A DNA stretch of 64,000 nt from CBDFKB01 sp965248715 (GCA_965248715.1 CBDFKB010000008.1:310001-374000); one strand, 5' to 3'. Positions 34,591 to 44,015 are shown, counted from the first letter of the stretch. Translations and numbers: made by a program. Notes: a model not told the origin generated them from the letters alone.

Positions 34591-35916
34591 TTATCGGCTT
34601 TCCAGTCCCGGGATCCAATTGGTTCCCGCCAGCGGTACGCCGGCCATCGCCGCCGCCTCCACCGTCAGCGCCACCATATCCTCCGGCTCAAGATTGTGTA
34701 TGTGGCTCTTGCCGCAGGCCCGTGCCACGGTCTGCACCTCAAGGGTCAGCACCCGCAAATAATTTGCCAGCCGATGACCGGCCTGGACCGGATCCAGCCG
34801 TTTTTGCAATTCTGGATCCTGGGTGGTGATGCCTGCAGGGTCGGTACCGTCTTGATAGTCCTCCCAGGCGCCGGCACTGGAGCCGAGTGCGTTATACTCT
34901 TCCTCCCAGCGTGGGTCCTGGTCGCCGAGCGCGATCAGTGCCGCTGAACCGATTGAGCAGGCGTCCGCCCCCATGGCCAGCGCCTTAGCAACATCGGCGC
35001 CGGAGCGGATGCCGCCGCCGACTACCAGTTGCACCTTGCGATGCATGTTGAGATCCTTGAGCGCCTGCACCGCTTCTTTGACCGCTACCAGGGTAGGCTG
35101 GCCGATATGCTCGACGAACACGTCCTGTGTCGCCGCGGTGCCGCCCTGCATGCCGTCAATCACCACCACGTCGGCCCCGGCCTTAACCGACAGCGCAGTA
35201 TCATAATAGGGGCGCGCGGCGCCAACCTTGATGTAGATCGGCTTTTGCCAATTGGTGATCTCTCTAAGTTCGGTGATCTTGATCGCCAGATCGTCCGGGC
35301 CGGTCCAGTCAGGGTGACGACAGGCCGAACGCTGGTCGATACCGACCGGCAGGGTACGCATGCGGCCAACCCGCTCGGTAATCTTTTGGCCTAGCAACAT
35401 GCCGCCACCGCCGGGCTTAGCACCCTGGCCGACAACGATTTCAATCGCGTCCGCTTGGCGCAGATCGTCCGGGTTCATGCCATAGCGCGACGGCAGATAT
35501 TGATAGACCAATTGGGTCGAATGGCCCCGTTCCTCAGGGGTCATGCCGCCATCACCGGTGGTAGTCGAGGTGCCGACCTCGCTGGCGCCGCGGCCAAGCG
35601 CTTCTTTCGCATTGGCCGATAGCGAGCCGAAGCTCATGCCGGCGATTGTCACCGGAATTTTTAATTCGATCGGTTTCTTGGCAAAGCGAGTGCCCAGCGT
35701 CACGCTGGTGGTGCATTTTTCGCGATAACCTTCCAGCGGATAGCGCGAGATCGACGCCCCTTTCATCAACAGATCATCGAAACTCGGTAGATACCGCTTG
35801 GCGCCAAAGCCACGAATACGGTAAAGGCCGGTCTGTGCCGCCTGGCGAATATAGTCGATCGACAAATCGTCGAAGGCCGCCGACCTGCGGTTCCTCAATG
35901 TTGTTTTGTCAGACAT
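34591..35916 (-). CDS. mgsC: N-methylglutamate synthase subunit C / FMN-dependent glutamate-synthase-like protein (GlxD)
   Basis: This 441-residue protein matches the FMN-binding barrel of glutamate synthase. The N-terminal segment is followed by I-A-G-M-S-F-G-S-L-S, then T-T-T-G-D-G-G-M, Q-G-A-K-P-G-G-G-G-M-L and V-V-I-D-G-M-Q-G-G-T. G-G-I-R-S-G-A-D-V-A-K lies near the C-terminus. In methylotrophs this domain is the catalytic subunit of N-methylglutamate synthase (methylamine + glutamate). In rhizobia the same genes are called glxBCD. It lies 12 bp after mgsB in the order A-B-C then GmaS/GlnT. Confidence 0.9.
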   Translation of the reverse strand: MSDKTTLRNRRSAAFDDLSIDYIRQAAQTGLYRIRGFGAKRYLPSFDDLLMKGASISRYPLEGYREKCTTSVTLGTRFAKKPIELKIPVTIAGMSFGSLSANAKEALGRGASEVGTSTTTGDGGMTPEERGHSTQLVYQYLPSRYGMNPDDLRQADAIEIVVGQGAKPGGGGMLLGQKITERVGRMRTLPVGIDQRSACRHPDWTGPDDLAIKITELREITNWQKPIYIKVGAARPYYDTALSVKAGADVVVIDGMQGGTAATQDVFVEHIGQPTLVAVKEAVQALKDLNMHRKVQLVVGGGIRSGADVAKALAMGADACSIGSAALIALGDQDPRWEEEYNALGSSAGAWEDYQDGTDPAGITTQDPELQKRLDPVQAGHRLANYLRVLTLEVQTVARACGKSHIHNLEPEDMVALTVEAAAMAGVPLAGTNWIPGLESR

Positions 35917-35928
35917 CGCCTGATCCCC

Positions 35929-36630
35929 TTAATACGCGTCGACGTTTTCGATTTGGAAATTGTAGAGCTGACGGGCCGAGCCGTAGCGGCGAAATTCACT
36001 CGCCTCGATGTTGTCGCAACCTGCTTGATCGAGCAGCGTTTGCAACTCTGCCAAATGTTCGTTGCGCATCACCTTTTCGATGCAATCAGCGCCCAGGCTT
36101 TTCACGTCACCGCGGACAAAGATGCGGGTTTCGTATAGCGAATCGCCCAGCGCATCGCCGGCATTACCGCACACAACCACATTTCCGGCCTGGGCCATGA
36201 AACAGCTCATATGCCCGGCATTGCCCTTGACCACAATGTCGCCTCCCTTGAGCGAAATACCACAACGCGCCGATGCGTTACCGTCGATAATCAACAAACC
36301 GCCATGGGCGGTCGCACCGGCCGACTGGCTGGCGTCGCCCTTAACGTGAACCACGCCGGACATCATATTTTCCGCCACCCCTTGGCCGGCATTACCGTCG
36401 ATGACAATCTTCGCCACCTTGTTCATGCCGGCACAATAATAGCCAACATGACCCTTGACCTCGATTTCGACCGGCGCATCGATGCCACATGCAAGCGCAT
36501 GCGACCCACCCGGATTAAGAACGCGATAAGCGGCGCTGTCATCGCTGCCGTTTAGCCGCTGCAGTTCAACATTGGCATCGCGCAGGGAACTGGAAGCAAG
36601 ATCGATTTCAATTACGTTCGTCTCCGCCAT
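35929..36630 (-). CDS. mgsB: N-methylglutamate synthase subunit B / GXGXG-domain protein (GlxC)
   Basis: This 233-residue protein consists of the right-handed beta-helix (GXGXG) domain of glutamate synthase. Repeats contain G-N-A-G-Q-G, G-N-A-S-A, G-N-A-G-H-M and G-N-A-G-D-A, roughly every 20 residues from residue 75 to 165. In the two-domain relatives this part separates the amidotransferase and FMN sites. The start is the ATG at 36630, which shares one base with the mgsA stop (TGATG); the longer frame to 36648 lies inside mgsA. Confidence 0.9.
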   Translation of the reverse strand: MAETNVIEIDLASSSLRDANVELQRLNGSDDSAAYRVLNPGGSHALACGIDAPVEIEVKGHVGYYCAGMNKVAKIVIDGNAGQGVAENMMSGVVHVKGDASQSAGATAHGGLLIIDGNASARCGISLKGGDIVVKGNAGHMSCFMAQAGNVVVCGNAGDALGDSLYETRIFVRGDVKSLGADCIEKVMRNEHLAELQTLLDQAGCDNIEASEFRRYGSARQLYNFQIENVDAY

Positions 36631-37535
36631 CAGGTTTGTTCCCCCCAACTGTAAACGGTTGCCGGCTCGGGCTCCCAGACCTTGGCGTCCTTGATGCCGG
36701 GCAACCCGGCAAGGGCGCGGTATTCCGAGGCGAAGGCGACATAATCGTCGGTCTCCGCCAACAGCGCTGGTTTGCAGGCGACCGGGTCGCGCATCACCGC
36801 AAAACCGTCACGAGTGCCGGCAACGAAGGTATAAAATCCGTCCAGGGTATCCAGGCAGTCTTCAAACGCCTGATGTAGCGAACGCCCTTCCTTTAGGCGG
36901 CTCGCCACATAAGCGGCGCCTACCTCAGTGTCGTTTTCGGTGCGGAAGCGGGCGCCCTTGTGATCGCGCAAATAGTCGCGCAGCCGATTGTGGTTCGACA
37001 GCGAACCATTGTGCACCAAACACAAATCCGGCCCGGTGGAAAACGGGTGTGAACCGGCGGTCGTTACCGCGCTTTCGGTCGCCATGCGGGTATGGCCGAT
37101 CACATGGCTGCCGCGCATTTGCGACACCTCAAAGCGGTCTGCTACATCTTCCGGCAGGCCCTTTTCCTTGTAGATTTCGATGGTGCTGCCGAAACTCATT
37201 ACCTGTAGGTCCAAATCATGGGCTTCAATTGCCGCGACCACCGCTTCCGTGTCGGCCGTGGTGGTGATGACACAATGGGAACTGTTGATAGCGTCCTCAA
37301 ATGAACTATCGAAAATGGCGCGCAGCGAGTTGGTCAATTCGCCCCAATGATAATGCTCGTTTGGATGAAACACGGTGATCTTGCTCGCGCCGCCAGGGGC
37401 CGGTTCGTGATAGATAGCGATCCCGGCACTATCTGGACCGCGGTCCGTCATTTCCACCAGCATCGGCTGGAACATGGCGCCAAGCTGGTCTTTCAAGGCT
37501 TCGTTTTTGAGATAAAGTCCGACGATTCCACACAT
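36630..37535 (-). CDS. mgsA: N-methylglutamate synthase subunit A / class II glutamine amidotransferase (GlxB)
   Basis: This 301-residue amidotransferase of the PurF/GltS type has its nucleophile Cys2 exposed after Met removal (M-C-G-I-V-G-L-Y). It has G-H-T-R-M-A-T-E-S (about residue 150), the H-N-G-S-L-S-N block and a late S-E-Y-R-A-L-A-G. In the N-methylglutamate synthase complex this subunit is the amidotransferase-like part. It is the first gene of the leftward mgsABC transcript, with GGAGGAG 8 bp before the ATG. An AAGAA-TATT-TTCTT palindrome lies about 30 bp upstream. Confidence 0.9.
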   Translation of the reverse strand: MCGIVGLYLKNEALKDQLGAMFQPMLVEMTDRGPDSAGIAIYHEPAPGGASKITVFHPNEHYHWGELTNSLRAIFDSSFEDAINSSHCVITTTADTEAVVAAIEAHDLDLQVMSFGSTIEIYKEKGLPEDVADRFEVSQMRGSHVIGHTRMATESAVTTAGSHPFSTGPDLCLVHNGSLSNHNRLRDYLRDHKGARFRTENDTEVGAAYVASRLKEGRSLHQAFEDCLDTLDGFYTFVAGTRDGFAVMRDPVACKPALLAETDDYVAFASEYRALAGLPGIKDAKVWEPEPATVYSWGEQT

Positions 37536-38070
37536 TGCGCCGCTCCTCCATATTTTTAATGGTAGTAAGAATATTTTCTTTATAGTGAAATCGTCAAGAG
37601 AAAAATTTTATTTTTTTGGTTAACCGCTGACCGGAGCGAAATTGGGAACCCAGGCACAAATGCCCTTCGCATTTTTTCACACCCGTCAAACCGGCGCCAA
37701 ACCGATGATTAACCACAGGTCCTATTGCCGCGAACTTAGGGTCAGGCTGGGAAATATAGAGCATGAACGGTATTGGGCCGATCGCCGAACGACACATAAT
37801 TCGTTGCCAAGTCAACCTATCAACAGCGCCGGGCCTAGCCAATTATATCACCCAGTCCAATATCCTGCGGGTTGGCCGTTGCCTTGTTTCTGCCACGTAA
37901 ATCTATTGGCAGGAAAAAAAGATGATTGTGGTTAAACAACTTTTCCGCTACGGTCGCGATCTCTGCCGGGTGGTCCGGCACGAGATTGGGACTAATATAC
38001 CTGTAAAAACAGTATGTTAGAACTTAGCCTACCGGGTAAACGCGGATAGCCAAACAAGGGAGGAGAGACG
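37536..38070. other. 535-bp divergent intergenic region between mgsA and amtB
   Basis: This region holds the promoters of both transcripts. Near mgsA there is an AT-rich stretch with a palindrome (37567-37580). About 80 bp before amtB lies CCGGCACGAGATTGGG, with sigma-54-like spacing but a poor -12 element. Frames of 82-97 codons here have no conserved features and I do not call them genes. No riboswitch fold is recognised. Confidence 0.6.
37567..37580. promoter_or_regulatory. Palindrome upstream of mgsA
   Basis: AAGAA-TATT-TTCTT, with perfect 5-bp arms, lies about 32 bp before the mgsA start. It shares the 11-mer AAGAATATTTT with a 16-bp palindrome upstream of the RpiR-regulated amine cluster (44016-44031). 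It may be an operator for an RpiR-family regulator, or simply part of an AT-rich promoter. Confidence 0.35.
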
Positions 38071-39498
38071 ATGGACACCGATATTGGTGCACTAACCGTA
38101 ATATTCACCGAATTCTACTATTGGGTGACAGTTCCACTTATGTTCCTGATTCACGTCGGGTTCTGCATGTATGAAGTCGGTGCCAGCCGGCGCAAAAACA
38201 TGCTCCACACATTGATGAAGAACACGATGTTGATCCCGTTGGTCACCATCACATTCTTCTTCTTTGGCTGGTGGATCTATTTTGCATTTCCAAACGGGCC
38301 GGGGATCACCGGTGGCATTAACCTAGTAGGCAACGCCAAACCGTGGACTGAACTGATGGGCACCCATTTGGGCGGTCCTGGCGTTAACAGCCCGGAAGAC
38401 GGGGTATTGGGCAATGCGGGCTGGGCACGGCTGAACGGCGTGTTCTGGGCCGCATTCTTGCTGTTCTCCTGGACGGCGGCGTCAATCGTATCTGGCGCGG
38501 TGATCGAACGTATTCGGTCTTTCGCGTTCTGGATCATCGCCGTGTTGGTCGGCTCATTCACCTGGATTATCGATGCCTCATGGGGCTGGCACCCAGATGG
38601 TTGGATGGTCACCCAGCTTGGCTATCATGATGCCTATGCATCTGGCGTCATCCACGCGATTGCCGGCGGCGCAGCGCTTGGCGTGTTGATCCCGCTCGGG
38701 GCAAGGATCGGCAAATTTGATAGCGACGGCAACCCGCGCAACATCAATCCCCATAACCGTTGGTTCGTGACCATTGGTTTGTTCCTGATCTATACCGGTT
38801 TCTGGGGCTTTTATGTCGCGTGTAACGTGCCAATCATCGATGCTGCTTCGATCGGTGGTGAAGGTATTTCATACACCGCAACGACGATCTACCTGACACC
38901 GACCACCCTTTCGGCGATCGTGTTCAACTTCTTGATGTCACTTTCCGGCGGCATGTTGGCCGGCTATGTGGTCAGTCGTGGTGATGCGTTTTGGACTTAC
39001 TCTGCCGGACTTGCGGGTATCATTGCCGCATCGGCTGGCAACGATCTCTACCATCCGATCCAGGCAATGTTCATCGGCGGCGTGGGTGCCTACGCAGCCT
39101 ACAAGTTGCATTTTTGGGTCGAGCGGCGTTTCAAAATCGACGATGCGGTTGGCGCGGTTGCGGTTCATGGCTATGCCGGTTTTATCGGGCTGGTTATCGC
39201 CGGCTTCATGCTTTGGGGTCACCCGGCGACCGCCGGTTACCACGCAGAAGTGGCCTATATCACCCCTTGGGGTCAGTTGGCCGGGGCAGTGATTATGTTC
39301 GGTGTACTCGGCTTCCTGCCGGCCTATGTGGTGTCATTGATCCTCAATTCGATGAACCTCCTGCGGGTTCCGCCTGCAGTGGAACTTGCTGGGCTCGATC
39401 TTGCCGATGACCAAGCCTACATGGCCGACGACATAACGGTAACCGAGGCCGACATCGAAGAAGCGCGCAGGCTCGGCCTGTTAGTAAACGGCAAATAG
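38071..39498 (+). CDS. amtB: Ammonium transporter, Amt family
   Basis: This 475-residue membrane protein has about eleven helices. The twin pore histidines are H195 (S-G-V-I-H-A-I-A-G-G) and H366 (A-V-A-V-H-G-Y-A-G), and D-A-S-W-G-W-H-P-D-G-W carries the family aspartate. It has a longer extracytoplasmic loop (about residues 80-130) and a C-terminal tail of about 45 residues. GGGAGGAGAGACG directly precedes the ATG. The location beside mgsABC and a glutamine-synthetase-like gene suggests uptake of ammonium or methylammonium. No glnK lies beside it. Confidence 0.95.
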   Translation: MDTDIGALTVIFTEFYYWVTVPLMFLIHVGFCMYEVGASRRKNMLHTLMKNTMLIPLVTITFFFFGWWIYFAFPNGPGITGGINLVGNAKPWTELMGTHLGGPGVNSPEDGVLGNAGWARLNGVFWAAFLLFSWTAASIVSGAVIERIRSFAFWIIAVLVGSFTWIIDASWGWHPDGWMVTQLGYHDAYASGVIHAIAGGAALGVLIPLGARIGKFDSDGNPRNINPHNRWFVTIGLFLIYTGFWGFYVACNVPIIDAASIGGEGISYTATTIYLTPTTLSAIVFNFLMSLSGGMLAGYVVSRGDAFWTYSAGLAGIIAASAGNDLYHPIQAMFIGGVGAYAAYKLHFWVERRFKIDDAVGAVAVHGYAGFIGLVIAGFMLWGHPATAGYHAEVAYITPWGQLAGAVIMFGVLGFLPAYVVSLILNSMNLLRVPPAVELAGLDLADDQAYMADDITVTEADIEEARRLGLLVNGK

Positions 39499-39513
39499 GA
39501 AAGGAAATAAGTC

Positions 39514-39750
39514 ATGTCCACTACGATTGTCACAACCTGGGCGACTGATCTTTCCCAGCTCGGGCCGATTTATCCGTTCGTTGGAACCGAAATGATCTGG
39601 TTCGTCGCCGGCTTGGTTTTCTGGATCGGGTTCCATGTCATGCAGGGGCGCATTGAAGCCCGCGAACTGCACAAGGAACAAGACGCGATGCAGAAATCAG
39701 GACGCATGGAGGAGGCCCTGAAAATCAGGGACCACCAAGACCGGTACTGA
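39514..39750 (+). CDS. Small single-helix membrane protein following amtB
   Basis: This 78-residue protein has one transmembrane helix (about residues 22-43, with W-F-V-A-G-L-V-F-W-I-G-F) and a charged, helical cytoplasmic tail (E-A-R-E-L-H-K-E-Q-D). AGGAAA precedes its ATG and it starts 15 bp after amtB, so it is translated from the same transcript. No family is recognised. A partner or regulatory peptide of the transporter is a guess from position. Confidence 0.75.
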   Translation: MSTTIVTTWATDLSQLGPIYPFVGTEMIWFVAGLVFWIGFHVMQGRIEARELHKEQDAMQKSGRMEEALKIRDHQDRY

Positions 39751-39760
39751 TCAAAACTTT

Positions 39761-39804
39761 CCTGCGGGGCAAATTTGCGCGCATCTGCCATCTTGTCCCG
39801 CAGG
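39761..39804 (+). terminator. Inverted repeat after the amtB transcript
   Basis: Perfect 8-bp arms CCTGCGGG and CCCGCAGG enclose 28 nt, which contain the palindrome GCAAATTTGC. It starts 11 bp after the small membrane protein gene. It lacks a following T-run, so it is a weak terminator candidate or an operator for the regulator gene downstream. Confidence 0.4.
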
Positions 39805-39886
39805 CCTTCGACCAGGCCCTGCCGCTGCCAACCGTTGGCAACAATATTGTGGCCGGCCGGTTAACCGTATCATCGACAGGGCTATA

Positions 39887-40510
39887 ATGGTGGTTTCCGA
39901 TCTAAGAGATGCCCACGAGTTCGCGGACGCAGGTCGCGAAACCAATTTGGAAAAAGCGATTGGCCGCCAATTACGCAAATTGCGTCACGACAACAGCCTA
40001 ACAGTTGCCGATCTTTCCCGCTCTTGCGGTGTATCGATTGCGATGATTTCGAAAATCGAAAATGGCCAGACCTCCCCATCCCTGTCGACTTTGCAGCGAC
40101 TTGCCGACAGTCTGTCGATCCCGGTTACCGGTTTGTTCCGACAGTTCGAAGAACATCGCGATGCGTCTTTTGTTCCCGCCGGCAAAGGCTTGGAGATCGA
40201 ACGGCGCGGCACGCGGGCCGGCCATCACTACCGTCTTCTTGGCCATGGTGTGCGCAACGAGGTCGATGTTGAACCCTATCTGATCACTTTGACCGACAAG
40301 TCGGACATGTTTCCCATGTTCCAACATGGCGGCGTTGAGTTCATCCATGTGCTGGAGGGCGAATTCGACTATCGCCACAGCGACCGCATATATCGGCTAC
40401 AGCCCGGCGACAGCCTGCTGTTTGATCCGCAAGCGGCGCACGGCCCTGAGATGCTGATCAAATTCCCGATCCGGTTTTTGGCGATCATCAGCTACCGGGA
40501 CAAATCCTGA
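39887..40510 (+). CDS. XRE-family regulator with cupin sensor domain
   Basis: This 207-residue protein has an N-terminal helix-turn-helix (residues 25-78: L-T-V-A-D-L-S-R-S-C-G-V-S-I-A-M-I-S-K-I-E-N-G). The C-terminal cupin barrel has G-G-V-E-F-I-H-V-L-E-G-E-F-D-Y and L-Q-P-G-D-S-L-L-F-D. Proteins of this layout usually control nearby amine, amino-acid or polyamine genes and sense a small molecule in the cupin. The nearby mgs/amtB genes are the likely targets. The ATG at 39887 lacks an obvious ribosome site; an in-frame GTG lies immediately after it. Confidence 0.88.
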   Translation: MVVSDLRDAHEFADAGRETNLEKAIGRQLRKLRHDNSLTVADLSRSCGVSIAMISKIENGQTSPSLSTLQRLADSLSIPVTGLFRQFEEHRDASFVPAGKGLEIERRGTRAGHHYRLLGHGVRNEVDVEPYLITLTDKSDMFPMFQHGGVEFIHVLEGEFDYRHSDRIYRLQPGDSLLFDPQAAHGPEMLIKFPIRFLAIISYRDKS

Positions 40511-40616
40511 CGTTGGTGCGGCCAACCGGGACCACACACATCATCATGCCATTTCACCGAATACTGCCGAGGGAATTATTGGACTGAATTGATGCCGCCG
40601 TTTGGCGACAACAACC

Positions 40617-42905
40617 TTACGCATAATGCTTAACTGGAGTTCCGGCCAAGGCGGCGATGTTCAACAGGCCGCGCACCGTAATCGAGGGGGTTACAATATG
40701 TGCCCGATTGCCCACCCCCATTAGGATGGGCCCGACTTCGATGCCGTTGGCTACCGTTTTTAGACTATTGCGCACTGCGCCTGCGGTTTCACAGTTAGAA
40801 TAGATTAGCGTGTTTGCTTTGCCCTCAAGCCGGCAATTTGGAAATATCCGATCCCGCAATTCAGGATCGAGCGCGGTTTCGAGCTGCATCTCGCCATCAA
40901 AAACAAAATCGCATCCGCTTTGTTCGAGGAACTGAATGGCAGTTCGCATTCCTTTGGCCGCATTTGAACTAAGATTGCCGAATTGCGAATTCGAGCACAG
41001 TGCAACCTTGGGCTCAATCCCGAACCGGCGCACGTGGCGGGCAGAGGAAATTGCGGTAGCGGCGATCTGTTCGGCACTGGGCTCGGAAAACACTTGTGTA
41101 TCGGCAATAAACAACGGGCCGGAATCCATGATCATCAGTGATAATGCGCCAGAAGTCTTTACCCCCGGTTTGTTGAGCATTTGTTGCACATAATCTAGGT
41201 GCCAAAGATATTGGCCGTAAGTGCCACAAATCATGCTATCAGCCTCGCCGCGATAGACCATAACTGCGGCAATCGCGGTCGTATTGGTGCGCAGGATCGC
41301 CTTGGCAAGATCTGGCGTGATACCCCGGCGTTCCATCACCCGGTGATAGGTTTCCCAGTACTCGCGATAGCGGGCATCGCTCTGCGGATTGATAATCTCA
41401 AATCTTGCCGTGATCTTGGCCGGCAAGCCAAGTTTCTCGCATTGTCGGGCGATCACCTTCGGACGGCCAATCAGCGATGGCACATCGACCGTGTCCTCCA
41501 GCATGGTCACCGCAGCTCTGAGCACCCGCTCGTCCTCGCCTTCCGCGAAAACGATTTTGCGGGCCGCTGTCCGCGCAGCTTCAAAGACCGGGCGCATAAT
41601 CATTGACGAGCGATAAACCGATGCGTTTAGCTGTTCGCAATAGGCATCGAAATCGGCGATCGGACGGGCGGCAACATTGCTTTCCTCGGCCGCCTTGGCG
41701 ACCGCAGCTGCCACCGTCGGCAGCAAACGCGGGTCAAACGGTTTCGGGATCAAATAGTCGGTGCCAAACTTCAAATCCTCATCGCCGTATACTACCGCCG
41801 TCTCAGCCGCCGAGGTCTTGCGCGCAAGTTGCGCGATCCCCTCGATACAGGCGATCTCCATCTCGGCGTTGATTTCGGTCGCGCCGACATCAAGCGCACC
41901 GCGAAAAATGAACGGAAAACAGAGCACATTGTTGACCTGGTTGGGGTAGTCGGAGCGCCCGGTGGCGATGATCGCATCGGGAACCGCCTCCAATACCTGT
42001 TCCGGCATGATCTCGGGCACCGGATTGGCCAGAGCCAAGATGATCGGCCGTGGCGCCATTTGCGCCACCCATTCCTGCTTTAATACCCCTGGGCCGGACA
42101 GGCCGAGAAATAGTTCACTGCCAACCAGCGCCTGGTCGAGGGTAACCCCTGGTTCAGTGCGAGCATATCGCGCTTTTTGCGGGGTCAATTCTTCGCTTCG
42201 CGCCGCATAAACCAGGCCGAGCCTGTCAAACAACCAGATATTATCGCGCCGTGCTCCAAGCTTAACCAACATGTCGAGACAGGCTATCCCCGCCGCACCG
42301 CCACCGGTCGACACGATCTTGATGTTCTCGATTTTGCGCTTTGTTAGAAAAAGCGCATTGACCACCGCCGATCCGACCACGATTGCGGTGCCATGCTGGT
42401 CATCATGAAATACCGGAATACCCATTTGTTCACGGCAAACCCGCTCGACAATAAAACAGTCGGGCGCTTTGATGTCTTCGAGATTGATCGCACCAAAGGT
42501 CGGCTCCAACGCGATGACATGTTGGGCCAATTTTTCCGGATCGGTTTCGTTGATCTCGATGTCGAAGCAATCGATGTTGGCAAATTTCTTAAACAAGACC
42601 GCTTTGCCCTCCATCACCGGTTTGCAGGCCAAGGCGCCGATATCCCCGAGGCCAAGGGTTGCGGTGCCGTTGGAAACCACCGCCACCAGATTGCCGCGCG
42701 CAGTGTATTTGGCAGCCGCCTGTTGATCATCCTTGATCGCTAGGCACGCTTCCGCCACACCGGGTGAATAGGCGAGCGACAGATCGCGCGGATTGGCCAG
42801 CGGCTTGCTTGGTCTAATCTCCAGTTTTCCAGGCTTGGGAAAGGCATGGTAGTCGAGCGCCGCTTGCCGATTGGCCGCCTGAATGCTGTCGATTTTCTTG
42901 TTCAT
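40617..42905 (-). CDS. maeB: NADP-dependent malic enzyme with phosphotransacetylase-like domain
   Basis: This 762-residue enzyme decarboxylates malate to pyruvate. The malic enzyme domain (about 1-430) shows Y-S-P-G-V-A-E-A, F-H-D-D-Q-H-G-T-A and G-A-G-A-A-G-type nucleotide binding (T-G-G-G-A-A-G-I-A). The phosphotransacetylase-like domain (about 440-760) contains A-E-G-E-D-E-R-V and the C-terminal G-V-G-N-R-A-H-I block. This part is catalytically silent in known MaeB proteins and binds acetyl-CoA as regulator. In this methylotroph it probably provides NADPH and balances C4 acids of the serine cycle. It is monocistronic as far as can be seen. Confidence 0.95.
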   Translation of the reverse strand: MNKKIDSIQAANRQAALDYHAFPKPGKLEIRPSKPLANPRDLSLAYSPGVAEACLAIKDDQQAAAKYTARGNLVAVVSNGTATLGLGDIGALACKPVMEGKAVLFKKFANIDCFDIEINETDPEKLAQHVIALEPTFGAINLEDIKAPDCFIVERVCREQMGIPVFHDDQHGTAIVVGSAVVNALFLTKRKIENIKIVSTGGGAAGIACLDMLVKLGARRDNIWLFDRLGLVYAARSEELTPQKARYARTEPGVTLDQALVGSELFLGLSGPGVLKQEWVAQMAPRPIILALANPVPEIMPEQVLEAVPDAIIATGRSDYPNQVNNVLCFPFIFRGALDVGATEINAEMEIACIEGIAQLARKTSAAETAVVYGDEDLKFGTDYLIPKPFDPRLLPTVAAAVAKAAEESNVAARPIADFDAYCEQLNASVYRSSMIMRPVFEAARTAARKIVFAEGEDERVLRAAVTMLEDTVDVPSLIGRPKVIARQCEKLGLPAKITARFEIINPQSDARYREYWETYHRVMERRGITPDLAKAILRTNTTAIAAVMVYRGEADSMICGTYGQYLWHLDYVQQMLNKPGVKTSGALSLMIMDSGPLFIADTQVFSEPSAEQIAATAISSARHVRRFGIEPKVALCSNSQFGNLSSNAAKGMRTAIQFLEQSGCDFVFDGEMQLETALDPELRDRIFPNCRLEGKANTLIYSNCETAGAVRNSLKTVANGIEVGPILMGVGNRAHIVTPSITVRGLLNIAALAGTPVKHYA

Positions 42906-43102
42906 GCTAGTTGATCCAATCTGTTATCGATCACAAGAATGCGCCCGCACAGTATCTGATTCCAAAACCGCTCCTGTCAAAAGCTGAATGGTGATCGAGC
43001 GGTGCGAGCGGCGAAGGTCGACGATTTTCATGGATTAAGCAATTGCCGGTGGTTAAATAGTCCCTGTCCGCAAATATCGACCGATCCATCGCAATTTTCG
43101 CA

Positions 43103-43969
43103 TCATAGGAATTTTCTAAAAAACTTAGTGCGGTCGAACATTTCCTCGAGCTCTTCCATGCGGTTGCGGGTGGTGGTCCAGTGGCGCTCCTGGACTTCGG
43201 CGATGATGATCTCGATCAGCAGGGTCCCGGTTACCGAGGAATCCCACGCCGATGGCACCACGATCCGGTTGCTGAAGCAGATTTCGGCAAAACCGTTGAC
43301 CGGGGACAGCCATTGATCGGTGAAAAGGATGATTTTGGCGCCCTTTTCCTTGGCAAATTCGGCCAGGCGCAGGGTGGCGTTTTCGTAGCGCCGAATATCG
43401 AAAATAACCACCACATCGCCGGGCTTGATATCGAGTAAATAATGCGGCCAGGCGTTGGAACTGGAATGGATGTGGGTAACCCCCGCACGCATCACTTGCA
43501 TGTGCAGGAACATATAGTCGCCAAGGGTGCGGGTGATGCGGCCACCGACAATAAACACCGCACGCGCCGGGTCGGCGAGCATTTCGCACGCGCGCTCGAA
43601 AGTAGCGGTATCGATCTCGCTGAGGGTTTGGCGAATATTGCCGATCACCGCATCGGTAAACCGATTTAAGATGTGGGCATCAGGGGCGTTGTCTGCCCAC
43701 AGATCGCGTTTGGCAATCGGCCCGGAGATTTTGTCATTCAGTTCTTGGCGCAAAGCCGCCTGAAACTCGGGAAAGCCGGAATATCCTAATTTCTGCACCA
43801 TCCGCGCGGCGGTCGGTGTTGAAACATCCGCCGAATTGGCGAGCGTGGTGATGGTGCCAAGTCCGGAAACCGGATAATTCTTCAAAATTACATCCGCAAG
43901 CTGACGTTCGGCCCGGGTCAGTTCCTGATTTCTTGCGCGAAGCCGCTCCGCAATGGTGCTGTTCGACAC
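43103..43969 (-). CDS. RpiR/MurR-family transcriptional regulator
   Basis: This 288-residue regulator has an RpiR-type helix-turn-helix (about residues 1-77, with the A-D-V-S-T-P-T-A-A-R-M-V-Q-K-L-G-Y-S-G-F segment). An SIS sugar/metabolite-binding domain (about 120-260) contains F-I-V-G-G-R-I-T-R-T and D-V-V-V-I-F-D-I-R-R-Y. I chose the GTG at 43969 (GGGAG 8 bp upstream) because the longer frame to 44143 runs through the divergent promoter. It is divergent from the amidohydrolase/TRAP/GS/Fe-ADH gene set and is its likely regulator. Confidence 0.88.
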   Translation of the reverse strand: MSNSTIAERLRARNQELTRAERQLADVILKNYPVSGLGTITTLANSADVSTPTAARMVQKLGYSGFPEFQAALRQELNDKISGPIAKRDLWADNAPDAHILNRFTDAVIGNIRQTLSEIDTATFERACEMLADPARAVFIVGGRITRTLGDYMFLHMQVMRAGVTHIHSSSNAWPHYLLDIKPGDVVVIFDIRRYENATLRLAEFAKEKGAKIILFTDQWLSPVNGFAEICFSNRIVVPSAWDSSVTGTLLIEIIIAEVQERHWTTTRNRMEELEEMFDRTKFFRKFL

Positions 43970-44015
43970 GGCGATGCTCCCATTTTTGGCAATATACCGA
44001 CATCTAACGTGGCTG

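Noticed and set aside
37594..37935. Short frames in the mgsA-amtB intergenic region
   Set aside because: No conserved residues, no ribosome site, and they overlap each other and the promoter region.
37975..37992. Possible sigma-54 promoter before amtB
   Set aside because: The GG-N10-GG spacing and a GGCACG -24 element are right, but the -12 element lacks the required GC.
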